Origin: Zavarzinia sp.
GTDB lineage: Bacteria > Pseudomonadota > Alphaproteobacteria > Zavarziniales > Zavarziniaceae
Assembly: GCA_028694545.1 (NCBI GenBank)
Contig: JAQVKV010000088.1
Coordinates: 1-7,647, forward strand
Direction: 5' to 3'
Length of the DNA: 7,647 bases
Each line of letters begins with the position of its first letter. Position 1 is the stretch's first letter. The notes beneath the pieces are model-generated. The model saw only the letters and a list, made by a program, of their open reading frames with translations, was not told the DNA's origin and made no database searches. The translations under genes and the position numbers were made by a program. Shown piece by piece: positions 1 through 5,506 of this stretch.

Positions 1-828
1 GGCGGCGAGGGTGCCGAGGCCCGTCTGTGGCCCGCCGCCGATCAGCGCGCCGGCATAGCTCGGGGCGAAGATCGCCGTCGCCATAAGCAGGATCGCGGCG
101 ATTGCGACCGACAAAGCGTTGTTGATGTTCGGTTCTTCCGACAACGTAATGTCGCTGAACAGGGCTTGGCCGATCGAGACGATCAGGGCAAGGACCAACA
201 TCTTGATGCCGACGCTGAACGTGTAACCAAGGGCGCGCTCGGAAAGGAAGTTGGTACGAGTCCAGATGCCGAAGGGGATAAGAATCCAGGCCGCGAGCGC
301 GATCAGCTTGAACTCAATGAAGGTGATGAAAATCTGCACGGTGATCACCGCGAAAGCGACGATCACGACAAGGCCGGCGACGACATAAACGAGGATGGTG
401 ATGAAGTAGGTGAAGAAATCCCAGTAGTTCATATAGGGCGAAATGACGTCGAGGCAGCCGGTGAAAAGGTTGAGCCCGATCGCCATCACGGCTTCGGGCT
501 GGCTCTCGAACTGGTGGGCGGTCAGTGTTGCGCCGCCACCCTTGAGGCCGATGGTGTCGAAGCTCGAAACGATCGTACCCGTGACCGTTTCCCAATTTTC
601 GACGAGATAGGAGAAGAAGCCGATCAGCGGGATCTTGAGAAACAGGCCCTTGGTGACTGTTTCGACATCACCCCAAACGAAAGTCGTGATCGCCGCCATG
701 ATGATGGTGATCACGATCATCGCCGACATCAGGTAATTGACGTCGGGTTGAATCGAGACGAAACCGCCGTTGATGACGCCAATGAACGCATTGTAGAAGT
801 CGGAAATGATCGAAAAATCGCTACCCAT
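1..828 (-). CDS. trbL: P-type conjugative transfer protein TrbL (VirB6-like), 3' end cut by window edge
   Basis: Polytopic inner-membrane component of the conjugative type IV secretion channel. The first 276 residues are in the window and the frame is still open at position 1. The start ATG at 828 is preceded by AAGGAG with 8 nt spacing, which overlaps the TAA of the upstream small gene. Several hydrophobic segments are visible: about residues 33-51, 61-76, a long one at 136-190 (two or more helices, including IEFKLIALAAWILIPFGIW), 203-223 and 238-263. The last runs into a Gly-rich stretch (ALIGGGPQTGLG). The pattern of a short soluble N-terminus, paired helices, a loop with Cys and aromatics, then the FKLIALAAWILIPFG block is typical of TrbL/VirB6. 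Position after trbJ and a trbK-slot gene supports the call. The family normally runs well past 276 residues with a hydrophilic C-terminus, so the missing part is expected outside the window. Confidence 0.93.
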   Translation of the reverse strand, partial: MGSDFSIISDFYNAFIGVINGGFVSIQPDVNYLMSAMIVITIIMAAITTFVWGDVETVTKGLFLKIPLIGFFSYLVENWETVTGTIVSSFDTIGLKGGGATLTAHQFESQPEAVMAIGLNLFTGCLDVISPYMNYWDFFTYFITILVYVVAGLVVIVAFAVITVQIFITFIEFKLIALAAWILIPFGIWTRTNFLSERALGYTFSVGIKMLVLALIVSIGQALFSDITLSEEPNINNALSVAIAAILLMATAIFAPSYAGALIGGGPQTGLGTLAA

Positions 829-836
829 GGCCCTTT

Positions 837-842
837 CTCCTT
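837..842 (-). promoter_or_regulatory. Shine-Dalgarno of trbL, overlapping the preceding stop codon
   Basis: The minus strand reads TAAGGAG, then 8 nt, then ATG. The AAGGAG uses two bases of the stop codon of the small upstream gene. This fixes the trbL start at 828 and suggests that a ribosome finishing the small gene can reinitiate on trbL. Confidence 0.75.
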
Positions 843-1107
843 ACTCGAAGACGCTGCGGGTGGGTGCGCTTGGCGTGTGCTTGCCAGTGTCGAGGAAGCG
901 GCGCGTCGCGGCCTCCGCCTCGGGGTCGCGGCGCGGCGGCGCGAGCAGGACCGGGGCCGGGGCGACCGCTGTAGCGGTCGCGCTGGCACTTGCGCTTGCA
1001 TCGCTGTCGGCCCGGATCGTGACCACCTGATAGACGGTCCAGCCGATACCGGCGGCAACGACGATCAGGACGAGGATCGTCACGAGTTTCATTTTGAGGG
1101 CGAACAT
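841..1107 (-). CDS. Small single-TM protein in the trbK position; C-terminal tail shared with TrbJ
   Basis: An 88-residue protein between trbJ and trbL, the slot of the entry-exclusion gene trbK in RP4- and rhizobial-type trb operons. I do not recognise it as a known TrbK: there is no lipobox Cys, and indeed no cysteine at all. Visible parts are a short basic N-terminus (MFALKMK), one transmembrane helix at about residues 8-29, a low-complexity Ala/Ser/Thr linker (about 36-52), a Pro/charged stretch (53-66), and a tail TRRFLDTGKHTPSAPTRSVF at 68-87. Topology by the positive-inside rule puts the tail in the periplasm. The tail matches the last 20 residues of TrbJ at 12 of 20 positions. The start at 1107 has AAGGA 7 nt upstream; an internal ATG at residue 6 is possible but lacks a comparable SD. 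Function is unknown: an entry-exclusion-like or TrbJ-partner role is inference from position and the shared tail. Confidence 0.82.
   Translation of the reverse strand: MFALKMKLVTILVLIVVAAGIGWTVYQVVTIRADSDASASASATATAVAPAPVLLAPPRRDPEAEAATRRFLDTGKHTPSAPTRSVFE
962..981. repeat. Perfect 9-bp GC-rich inverted repeat inside the small trbK-slot gene
   Basis: GCGACCGCT and AGCGGTCGC are exact reverse complements separated by 2 bases. In RNA this could fold as an 8-bp stem with a 4-nt loop. It falls in the part encoding the Ala/Thr-rich linker, so biased composition may account for it. No U-run follows, so it is not a typical terminator. Confidence 0.45.
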
Positions 1108-1116
1108 GGGCGTTCC

Positions 1117-1842
1117 TTAGAAGATGGATTCCGACGGCGTGGTCGGCGTGTGCGAGCCGGTGGAAAGGAACCGCTGCGTCTCCTGGCGGCCGACCGCTTC
1201 GGCCGACGCCCGGGCAAGGGCTTCGGTCTCGGCCGCCCTGCTGGCCGTGATCGTGAGGCTCTGCAATTCGAGCAGTTGTTGCGACATCGCGGCGAGGAGC
1301 TGGTTGGTCGCCTGCGCTGCCGACGTCGGGCCGCTCGCGCCCTGGGAAGCCGTCACAGCGGCCCCGACCGCGCTGGACAGATGCTCTTGGTTGGCCGTGA
1401 TCTGGTTCTGCACTTCCATCGCCTGGCGGGCGGCGCGCTCGCGCTGGCGGTTGATTTCTTCGAGCTTCGCGAGCGCGTCGTTGAAGGTCTTGATGTTGGT
1501 GAGGTCGCCGGCATCGGTCGGGAACGCGGCCTTGATTTCGCTTTCAAGGTCCGTGCCGAGCGACTGGATCATGTCGACGGTCTCCATGAGATCCCGCGTT
1601 GTGGACAGGAGATCCGTGATGTCGGGCATGATCGTGTAAGGCAGGCTCTTGAGCATGTTGAGCTGGTTCGTGACCTGCTCCTTGAGCTGCACGATCTGGT
1701 CGATGCCGTTCTGCACGTCGAGCAGGGCTTGAGCGAAGTTCGACACGTCGAAAACCGGGATGCCGGTCGCATGTGCGGCGGGCGGCGGTGCGATCGAGGC
1801 GGCGGCGAGCGCGACGAGCGCGGCGGCGATGGTCTGTTTCAT
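1117..1842 (-). CDS. trbJ: P-type conjugative transfer protein TrbJ (VirB5-like)
   Basis: A 241-residue exported protein of the mating-pair formation apparatus. VirB5-type proteins are minor pilus/adhesin components in the periplasm and at the pilus tip. A signal peptide is visible (MKQTIAAALVALAAAS, likely cleavage after AHA near residue 25). The mature N-terminus GIPVFDVSNFAQALLDVQNGI is the TrbJ signature (xGIPVxDxSN followed by a long amphipathic helix). LNMLKSLPYT at 61-70 and the rest are largely helical and Gln/Ala-rich, with predicted coiled-coil-like stretches at about 115-155 and 176-222. There are no cysteines. The start at 1842 has GGAAG about 9 nt upstream and lies 6 bp after the TrbM-like gene. 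The last 20 residues (222-241, TQRFLSTGSHTPTTPSESIF) recur at the end of the next gene product. Length is close to the usual TrbJ length. Confidence 0.93.
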   Translation of the reverse strand: MKQTIAAALVALAAASIAPPPAAHATGIPVFDVSNFAQALLDVQNGIDQIVQLKEQVTNQLNMLKSLPYTIMPDITDLLSTTRDLMETVDMIQSLGTDLESEIKAAFPTDAGDLTNIKTFNDALAKLEEINRQRERAARQAMEVQNQITANQEHLSSAVGAAVTASQGASGPTSAAQATNQLLAAMSQQLLELQSLTITASRAAETEALARASAEAVGRQETQRFLSTGSHTPTTPSESIF

Positions 1843-1848
1843 GGCGGG

Positions 1849-2319
1849 TCACTTCCAATAGTAGGTGTCACCGATCTGGTTACCGTCAGCGTCGAAGACG
1901 TCGACGTACATGAAAGTCGCAGTGCAGCCGGGCGGGTTGGAATAGTTATCCTTTCCCCTGGTGCACGGCGACCCTTTCACATAGTGCGCGGGAATTGTCT
2001 CCCACGCGATACAGCGGTCGTTCTTCCCGGTTGTCTTCGTGCAGATGCGTTGTTCCGGCACGAAGGCTGCGATCCCATCGCTGGCGCCCATGCCGTCGCC
2101 GGAGTCGACGGCGCATGAGCCCCATGCGGGCAAGGGCGGCTTGGGCGGAATGTGGGTCACGCGCGAAATGAAGGCGGAGAAGGCTGCGGCACAGCCGAGA
2201 GGAAAGCCGCCCGGCAGGCAAAGCCAGATGGAACATTCGGCTTCGGAGGCGGCATTTGCCGGCGGCGTCCAGGCGGCAAGCGAGGCCGCGACGGCGACGG
2301 CGGAGATCAGGCGTTTCAT
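1849..2319 (-). CDS. TrbM/KikA/MpfK-family conjugal transfer protein
   Basis: A 156-residue exported, Cys-rich protein. Residues 1-23 form a signal peptide ending ANA|A. The mature protein opens with CSIWLCLPGGFPLGC (29-43), followed by a Phe/Ala/Ser helix and KPPLPAWGSCA (60-70). This pattern of a Cys-bracketed W-LCLPGGFP block and then PPLP...C is what I recognise from the TrbM/KikA family of conjugation proteins (RP4 TrbM, IncN KikA, MpfK). Eight cysteines (29, 34, 43, 69, 93, 103, 119, 132) suggest four disulfides formed in the periplasm. The C-terminal half, with an aromatic YVDVFDADGNQIGD segment, is not specific to me. In RP4 trbM lies after trbL; here the gene sits between trbE and trbJ. 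AGGAGG lies 4 nt before the ATG and overlaps the trbE stop. Family assignment is from memory of the motif; the exact role in transfer is not clear. Confidence 0.8.
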   Translation of the reverse strand: MKRLISAVAVAASLAAWTPPANAASEAECSIWLCLPGGFPLGCAAAFSAFISRVTHIPPKPPLPAWGSCAVDSGDGMGASDGIAAFVPEQRICTKTTGKNDRCIAWETIPAHYVKGSPCTRGKDNYSNPPGCTATFMYVDVFDADGNQIGDTYYWK

Positions 2320-2323
2320 CGGT

Positions 2324-2329
2324 CCTCCT
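2324..2329 (-). promoter_or_regulatory. Strong Shine-Dalgarno of the TrbM-like gene, overlapping the trbE stop
   Basis: The minus strand reads TAGGAGGACCGATG. A consensus AGGAGG begins inside the TAG stop of trbE and sits 4 nt before the ATG at 2319. It is the best SD in the window and fixes the start, suggesting high or coupled translation of this periplasmic factor relative to TrbE. Confidence 0.8.
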
Positions 2330-4784
2330 ATTCAGCGGCTTTGCTGGTGAAATCATGCGTATAGGCGTCGAACATCTGGGCGATGTCGGCGCCGGTGAAC
2401 CCTTTCGCGGAGAGGAAGGCGAGGGCGCCGGTCTGGGGGCCGTGCTCGGCCACGAGCTGGTCGAAGACAGCGAGGTCGGCTTTGCTGGACGAGCCGCAGA
2501 CGGTCACCGCGAAGCGGGACAAGGCCAGCTCGAACAGCCGGTTTCCAGCGGACGACTGGTAATAATATTGGCGCTTGGGGATGGCCTGGGCGAGGATCTG
2601 AATTTGACGATCGTTCAGGCCAAACGCCTCGTAGATCGGGCGCGTGGTCGGGTTCTGGGCGTTGTCGTTCGGCAAGAAGATCCGCGTCGGACACTGCTGC
2701 GTCAGGACGTGGGAAATCTTCGCCGTGGCGACGTCTTCGAGCGCCTGGGTGGCGAAGACCACCGCGACGTTCTGACGGCGCGCGGTGCGCAGATATTCGG
2801 CTAAGAACCGCTCGAAAATCGGGTTGTCGAGCGCCGACCAACCCTCGTCAACAATGACGACGGTCGGGCTGCCGTCGAAGTGGCGCGCGATGTGATGGAA
2901 CAGATAGGCGAGGACGGCCCCGGTCGCCTTCTCGCCGCGCTCATAGAGCGCCTGCATATCGAAGGCTTGCCACGAGGCGGTGCCGGTGGCCTCGGTGTCG
3001 GCGTCGAGCAGATCGCCGTGCGGCCCTTCCAGCGTGAAGGGATGCAGCGCCGCCTTGACGGGTTCGCTCTGGACGGCCGTCCGCAGGAACGTGAGGGTGC
3101 GCTGATCGACGGGCCGGGCGGCGACGACATTCAGCGCGGCCCAGATTTCGGCCTTGATGTCGGGGGTGACCGGCACGCCCTGGGCCGTCACCACGGCGAC
3201 GAGCCATTCAAGCGCCCATGTCCGTTCCCCGTCCTCATGGATGCGGGCGAGCGGCTGGAAGCCGATCGCCTGCGGGCCGGTGGTGCCGAGGGCGTAGAAC
3301 TGGCCACCGACGAGGGCGGTGGTGATGGCCGACGACCGGCCATTGTCGAGCATGAAGACTTGGGCGCCGGGATAGCGCCGGAACTGCGTCGCGATGAAGT
3401 TGAGCAGCACCGATTTGCCGGCGCCGGTCGGGCCGATGATGATGGAATGGCCGACGTCTCCTTGATGGAGGTCGAAGCGGAACGGGGTCGAGCCGGTGGT
3501 GCGCGTGAGCATCAGCGCCGGCCCGTCGAGGTGGGTGTTGCGCTCGGGGCCTGCCCAGATGGATGACAGCGGCATGAGATCCGCGAGATTGAGGCTCGAC
3601 ATGGGGGGCTTGCGACAGTTCGCATAGCCGTGGCCGGGGAGGCTGGACAGCCACGCCTCGACGGCGTTCATATCCTCGACCCGGGCAGTGAAGCCCTGGG
3701 CCGCCAGCAGGCTCGTGATGGCCCGGAGCTTGCCGTTTAGACGGACAACGTCAGTGTCCATGATTGTGATCGTCGGCGTGATGTAGCCGAACGACGAGAG
3801 GTCCGCGCCGATCACTTGCAGCGCGGCGTCTGCGTCCGCCGCCTTGTTGATGGCGTCCGAGTTTTCGAGGGCGGATTCGCTTTTGGTCAGCGCCTCGCGC
3901 AGCATCGTCATGATGCCCTTGCGCTTCGCGAACCAATTCTTGCGGATCGTGGTCACGGCCTTCTCGGCGTCGACCTTGTCGAGCGGGATATACCGGGTCA
4001 CCCAGCGATAGGCGATCGGCATTTCGTTGAGCGCGTCGAGCAGGCCGGGCACGGTCTGCGAGGGATAATTCGTGATCCCGATCGTGCGCATGTGAAGACC
4101 GTCAAGACGCGGCTCGAGGCCGCCGACGAGGGTCGCGGCGCCGAGCATCGCGTCGAGGTACATCGGCACGTCCGGCGCCGCGAACGGCTGCAAGCGGCCG
4201 GTGGCACAAGCGTAGAGGTAAGACAGAACCGCAGTGTCGCCGAGGATTTCGCTGTGGGGCATGAAGCCGGCGAGAATGTCGGCGATCGCGTTGACCGTAT
4301 TTTCAAAGCGCACCTTCTCGTTGACATAGAAGGCGTCGCGATCGCCGGCCTGGGCGTTCTCGATCACCAGAGCCTCGGCCTTGCTGATCCGTTCCTCGGG
4401 CGGCTGATAGGCCAGCGTGAGGAAATATTCGCTCTCGTAGCGATCGGCGGTCTCGGCTTGGAACATGGCGCGACGCTCGGCGTCGATCAGGCGCGTGATG
4501 GGATCGGGGAAGCTCGATGCGGGGTAGTCGAATGTCGGTTGGCGTCGAGCCTCGATCCAGAGCGCCCAACCGCTGCCGAGGCGGCGGATGGCGTTGTTGA
4601 GGCGCGCGCGCGCGGCGACGAGCTGCGGCTTGGTCGAACTGGCAAGATCGGGGCCTCGGAACTTGATCACGCGAAGGAAGGTGCCGTCTTTGGCAAGCAC
4701 CAAACCGGGGCCGATCAAGGCGGCCCACGGCAGGAGGTCGGACAGGAGGGCCGATTTCCGGCGGTACTCTGCAAGATTCATCAT
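2328..4784 (-). CDS. trbE: Conjugal transfer ATPase TrbE (VirB4 family)
   Basis: The large AAA+-like ATPase that powers pilus assembly and substrate transfer at the cytoplasmic base of the type IV secretion system; 818 residues, the normal length for TrbE. Residues 1-25 (MMNLAEYRRK, then LLPWAALIGPGLVLAKDGT) match the TrbE N-terminus, which includes the conserved W-ALIGPGLVL-KDG block. Walker A is GPTGAGKSV at 451-459, Walker B is VVIVDEGW at 642-649, and the following FATQ is at 677-680. The N-terminal 400 residues correspond to the CagE/TrbE/VirB4 domain. The start is chosen at the first of two tandem ATGs (4784; 4781 also possible), with GGGAA about 8 nt upstream and 5 bp after the trbD stop. 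A longer in-frame reading to 4952 would be translated from inside trbD and has non-native composition, so it is not used. All catalytic motifs are intact. Confidence 0.96.
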   Translation of the reverse strand: MMNLAEYRRKSALLSDLLPWAALIGPGLVLAKDGTFLRVIKFRGPDLASSTKPQLVAARARLNNAIRRLGSGWALWIEARRQPTFDYPASSFPDPITRLIDAERRAMFQAETADRYESEYFLTLAYQPPEERISKAEALVIENAQAGDRDAFYVNEKVRFENTVNAIADILAGFMPHSEILGDTAVLSYLYACATGRLQPFAAPDVPMYLDAMLGAATLVGGLEPRLDGLHMRTIGITNYPSQTVPGLLDALNEMPIAYRWVTRYIPLDKVDAEKAVTTIRKNWFAKRKGIMTMLREALTKSESALENSDAINKAADADAALQVIGADLSSFGYITPTITIMDTDVVRLNGKLRAITSLLAAQGFTARVEDMNAVEAWLSSLPGHGYANCRKPPMSSLNLADLMPLSSIWAGPERNTHLDGPALMLTRTTGSTPFRFDLHQGDVGHSIIIGPTGAGKSVLLNFIATQFRRYPGAQVFMLDNGRSSAITTALVGGQFYALGTTGPQAIGFQPLARIHEDGERTWALEWLVAVVTAQGVPVTPDIKAEIWAALNVVAARPVDQRTLTFLRTAVQSEPVKAALHPFTLEGPHGDLLDADTEATGTASWQAFDMQALYERGEKATGAVLAYLFHHIARHFDGSPTVVIVDEGWSALDNPIFERFLAEYLRTARRQNVAVVFATQALEDVATAKISHVLTQQCPTRIFLPNDNAQNPTTRPIYEAFGLNDRQIQILAQAIPKRQYYYQSSAGNRLFELALSRFAVTVCGSSSKADLAVFDQLVAEHGPQTGALAFLSAKGFTGADIAQMFDAYTHDFTSKAAE

Positions 4785-4789
4785 CACCG

Positions 4790-5056
4790 CTATTCCCAAT
4801 GGGTGGGCTGGTGAAGGTGCCGTTTCAGCACCTCGAAGAACCACGGGTCGCGCTTGGTGAAGAACGCGGCCGTTCCGTGCGCGACAGCGCCGAACGGCAG
4901 GGCCACCCATGGCAATTGCAGGGGAAACGCGAGGATGGCGGCGACCGTCCAAATGGCGATCGCCGCGCCTCGGGGGACACCTCCGTAATGGATGGGATGC
5001 ACGAGCGACTGATAGACGTCGATCGTGTAACCCTCAGGGTCCGCCTGGTCGTGCAT
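4790..5056 (-). CDS. trbD: Conjugal transfer protein TrbD (VirB3 family)
   Basis: An 88-residue inner-membrane protein of the type IV secretion system that works with the VirB4-type ATPase. The N-terminal soluble part ends in YQSLVHPIHYGGVPR (15-29), typical of VirB3/TrbD. It is followed by a hydrophobic region of about 31-66, likely two closely spaced helices split at FPLQLPW, and the family-typical tail KRDPWFFEVLKRHL (68-81). The ATG shares its A with the TGA of trbC (TGATG), so translation is very probably coupled to trbC. trbE starts 5 bp after the stop, matching the D-E adjacency found throughout P-type systems. In some relatives VirB3 and VirB4 are fused; here they are separate. Confidence 0.93.
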   Translation of the reverse strand: MHDQADPEGYTIDVYQSLVHPIHYGGVPRGAAIAIWTVAAILAFPLQLPWVALPFGAVAHGTAAFFTKRDPWFFEVLKRHLHQPTHWE

Positions 5057-5376
5057 CAGAACGTCGCGCCGCCGCTGTAGCCGAAGAAGGTCAGGCCCCA
5101 CGTCGCGGCGGCGAAGGCGATCGAAATGCCCATCAGAATGCCGAGGATCTTGCGCGTGAAGGAACCACCTTCGGAGAAGGCGAAGCCGATACCGGCGAGC
5201 ATGATCGCCAGAATGCCGGCCGCGCGAATGACCGGGCCGGTCAGCGAGGCGAGGAAGTCGTCGATCGGATCTTCCCAGGGAATGCCGGTCCCGGCCGCGT
5301 GGGCGAGCGCCGGCAGGAGCATGACGAGCGTCGCGGCGATCGCGGGGGCGCATTTACGAAGGGTGTTATGGTTCAT
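5056..5376 (-). CDS. trbC: Conjugative pilin TrbC (VirB2 family)
   Basis: A 106-residue precursor of the P-type pilus subunit. A signal peptide occupies residues 1-27 (basic NTLRKC, hydrophobic core, ALAHA cleavage site). The mature start AGTGIPWEDPIDDFLASLTGPV is the characteristic TrbC N-terminus. Two hydrophobic helices (about 49-68 and 77-99) are separated by the short polar loop SEGGSFTRK, and the protein ends YSGGATF. In RP4 the mature TrbC is further trimmed and made circular; whether that happens here cannot be read from the sequence. ATG at 5376 is the first start after an in-frame TAG at 5416-5418. Only a weak SD (AGAGA) precedes it, and a possible 29-codon ORF overlaps its start, so coupling may set its translation. 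Confidence 0.94.
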   Translation of the reverse strand: MNHNTLRKCAPAIAATLVMLLPALAHAAGTGIPWEDPIDDFLASLTGPVIRAAGILAIMLAGIGFAFSEGGSFTRKILGILMGISIAFAAATWGLTFFGYSGGATF

Positions 5377-5455
5377 GTTGGTCTCTAAGCCTCTTGGTGG
5401 AGGGGTTAAGCACGGCTACCGTAGCATTAAAAATGTTCAACTTGAACATTTTCAT
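5366..5455 (-). CDS. Possible 29-codon leader ORF overlapping the trbC start
   Basis: The minus strand has ATG AAA ATG TTC AAG and then an open frame of 29 codons, ending TAA 8 bp downstream of the trbC ATG. GAGAGG precedes the first ATG by 4 nt. The peptide begins MKMFKLNIFNATVAVLNPST and is slightly hydrophobic in the middle with a charged end. Its first codons fall inside the 23-bp palindrome. It resembles nothing I know. It could be a leader whose translation opens the trbC start, or a chance ORF in an AT-rich gap. Confidence 0.25.
   Translation of the reverse strand: MKMFKLNIFNATVAVLNPSTKRLRDQHEP
5415..5425. repeat. 11-bp palindrome GCTAC-C-GTAGC
   Basis: A perfect 5-bp inverted repeat around a single central base (5420). 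Its centre is 21 bp, about two helical turns, from the centre of the larger palindrome at 5441, so both would face the same side of the DNA. The arm sequence is unlike that of the larger palindrome, so if both are operators they need not bind the same protein. Confidence 0.45.
5430..5452. promoter_or_regulatory. 23-bp palindromic putative operator
   Basis: Arms AAAATGTTCAA and TTGAACATTTT are perfect 11-bp reverse complements around one central C. A symmetric AT-rich site of this size in front of the pilin gene is what a dimeric helix-turn-helix repressor or activator would recognise. It is not the Ti-plasmid tra box or an RP4 KorA/KorB operator as I remember them. The 7-bp half-site TTGAACA also occurs once at 5591-5597 inside trbB, probably by chance. 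The binding protein is unknown and no regulator gene is in the window. Confidence 0.6.
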
Positions 5456-5506
5456 GTGGCCTCTCAAAACCCACTTTGAATGCTAATATCCATCAATTCG
5501 GAGAGG

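Larger units (their letters stand above)
5377..5506. promoter_or_regulatory. AT-rich trbB-trbC intergenic region, likely regulatory
   Basis: This is the only substantial non-coding gap (130 bp) in an otherwise closely packed operon, and it is visibly richer in A and T than its flanks. It holds a 23-bp palindrome (5430-5452), an 11-bp palindrome (5415-5425), TAGCATT/AATGCTA arms (5422-5428 and 5479-5485), and CCTCTC/GAGAGG arms (5460-5465 and 5501-5506). I could not place a convincing -35/-10 pair, so the promoter role is inferred from composition and symmetry. No terminator with a U-run after trbB was found. Confidence 0.55.

Noticed and set aside
166..2118. A 650-codon open frame on the plus strand, antisense to trbL, the small gene, trbJ and the TrbM-like gene
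   Set aside because: It is highly charged with Asp/Arg/Gly/His-rich, low-complexity composition, matches no family, and lies opposite four well-supported genes. In GC-rich DNA with strong third-position bias, long antisense frames are expected.
4603..4616. Short run of alternating GC dinucleotides in trbE
   Set aside because: It encodes Ala/Arg codons in a GC-rich gene and is in frame; nothing suggests a role beyond composition.
3816..4814. A 332-codon plus-strand frame opposite trbE
   Set aside because: It has the same Asp/Gly/Arg/Glu/His-biased antisense composition, no recognisable motif, and covers intact TrbE coding sequence.
4785..4952. A longer TrbE reading starting at 4952
   Set aside because: The extra 56 residues are trbD read out of frame; the family-typical N-terminus begins at the MMNL at 4784.
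5380..5506. A rho-independent terminator after trbB
   Set aside because: The inverted repeats here lack a GC-rich stem followed by a U-run on the minus strand; the symmetric AT-rich palindrome fits an operator better.
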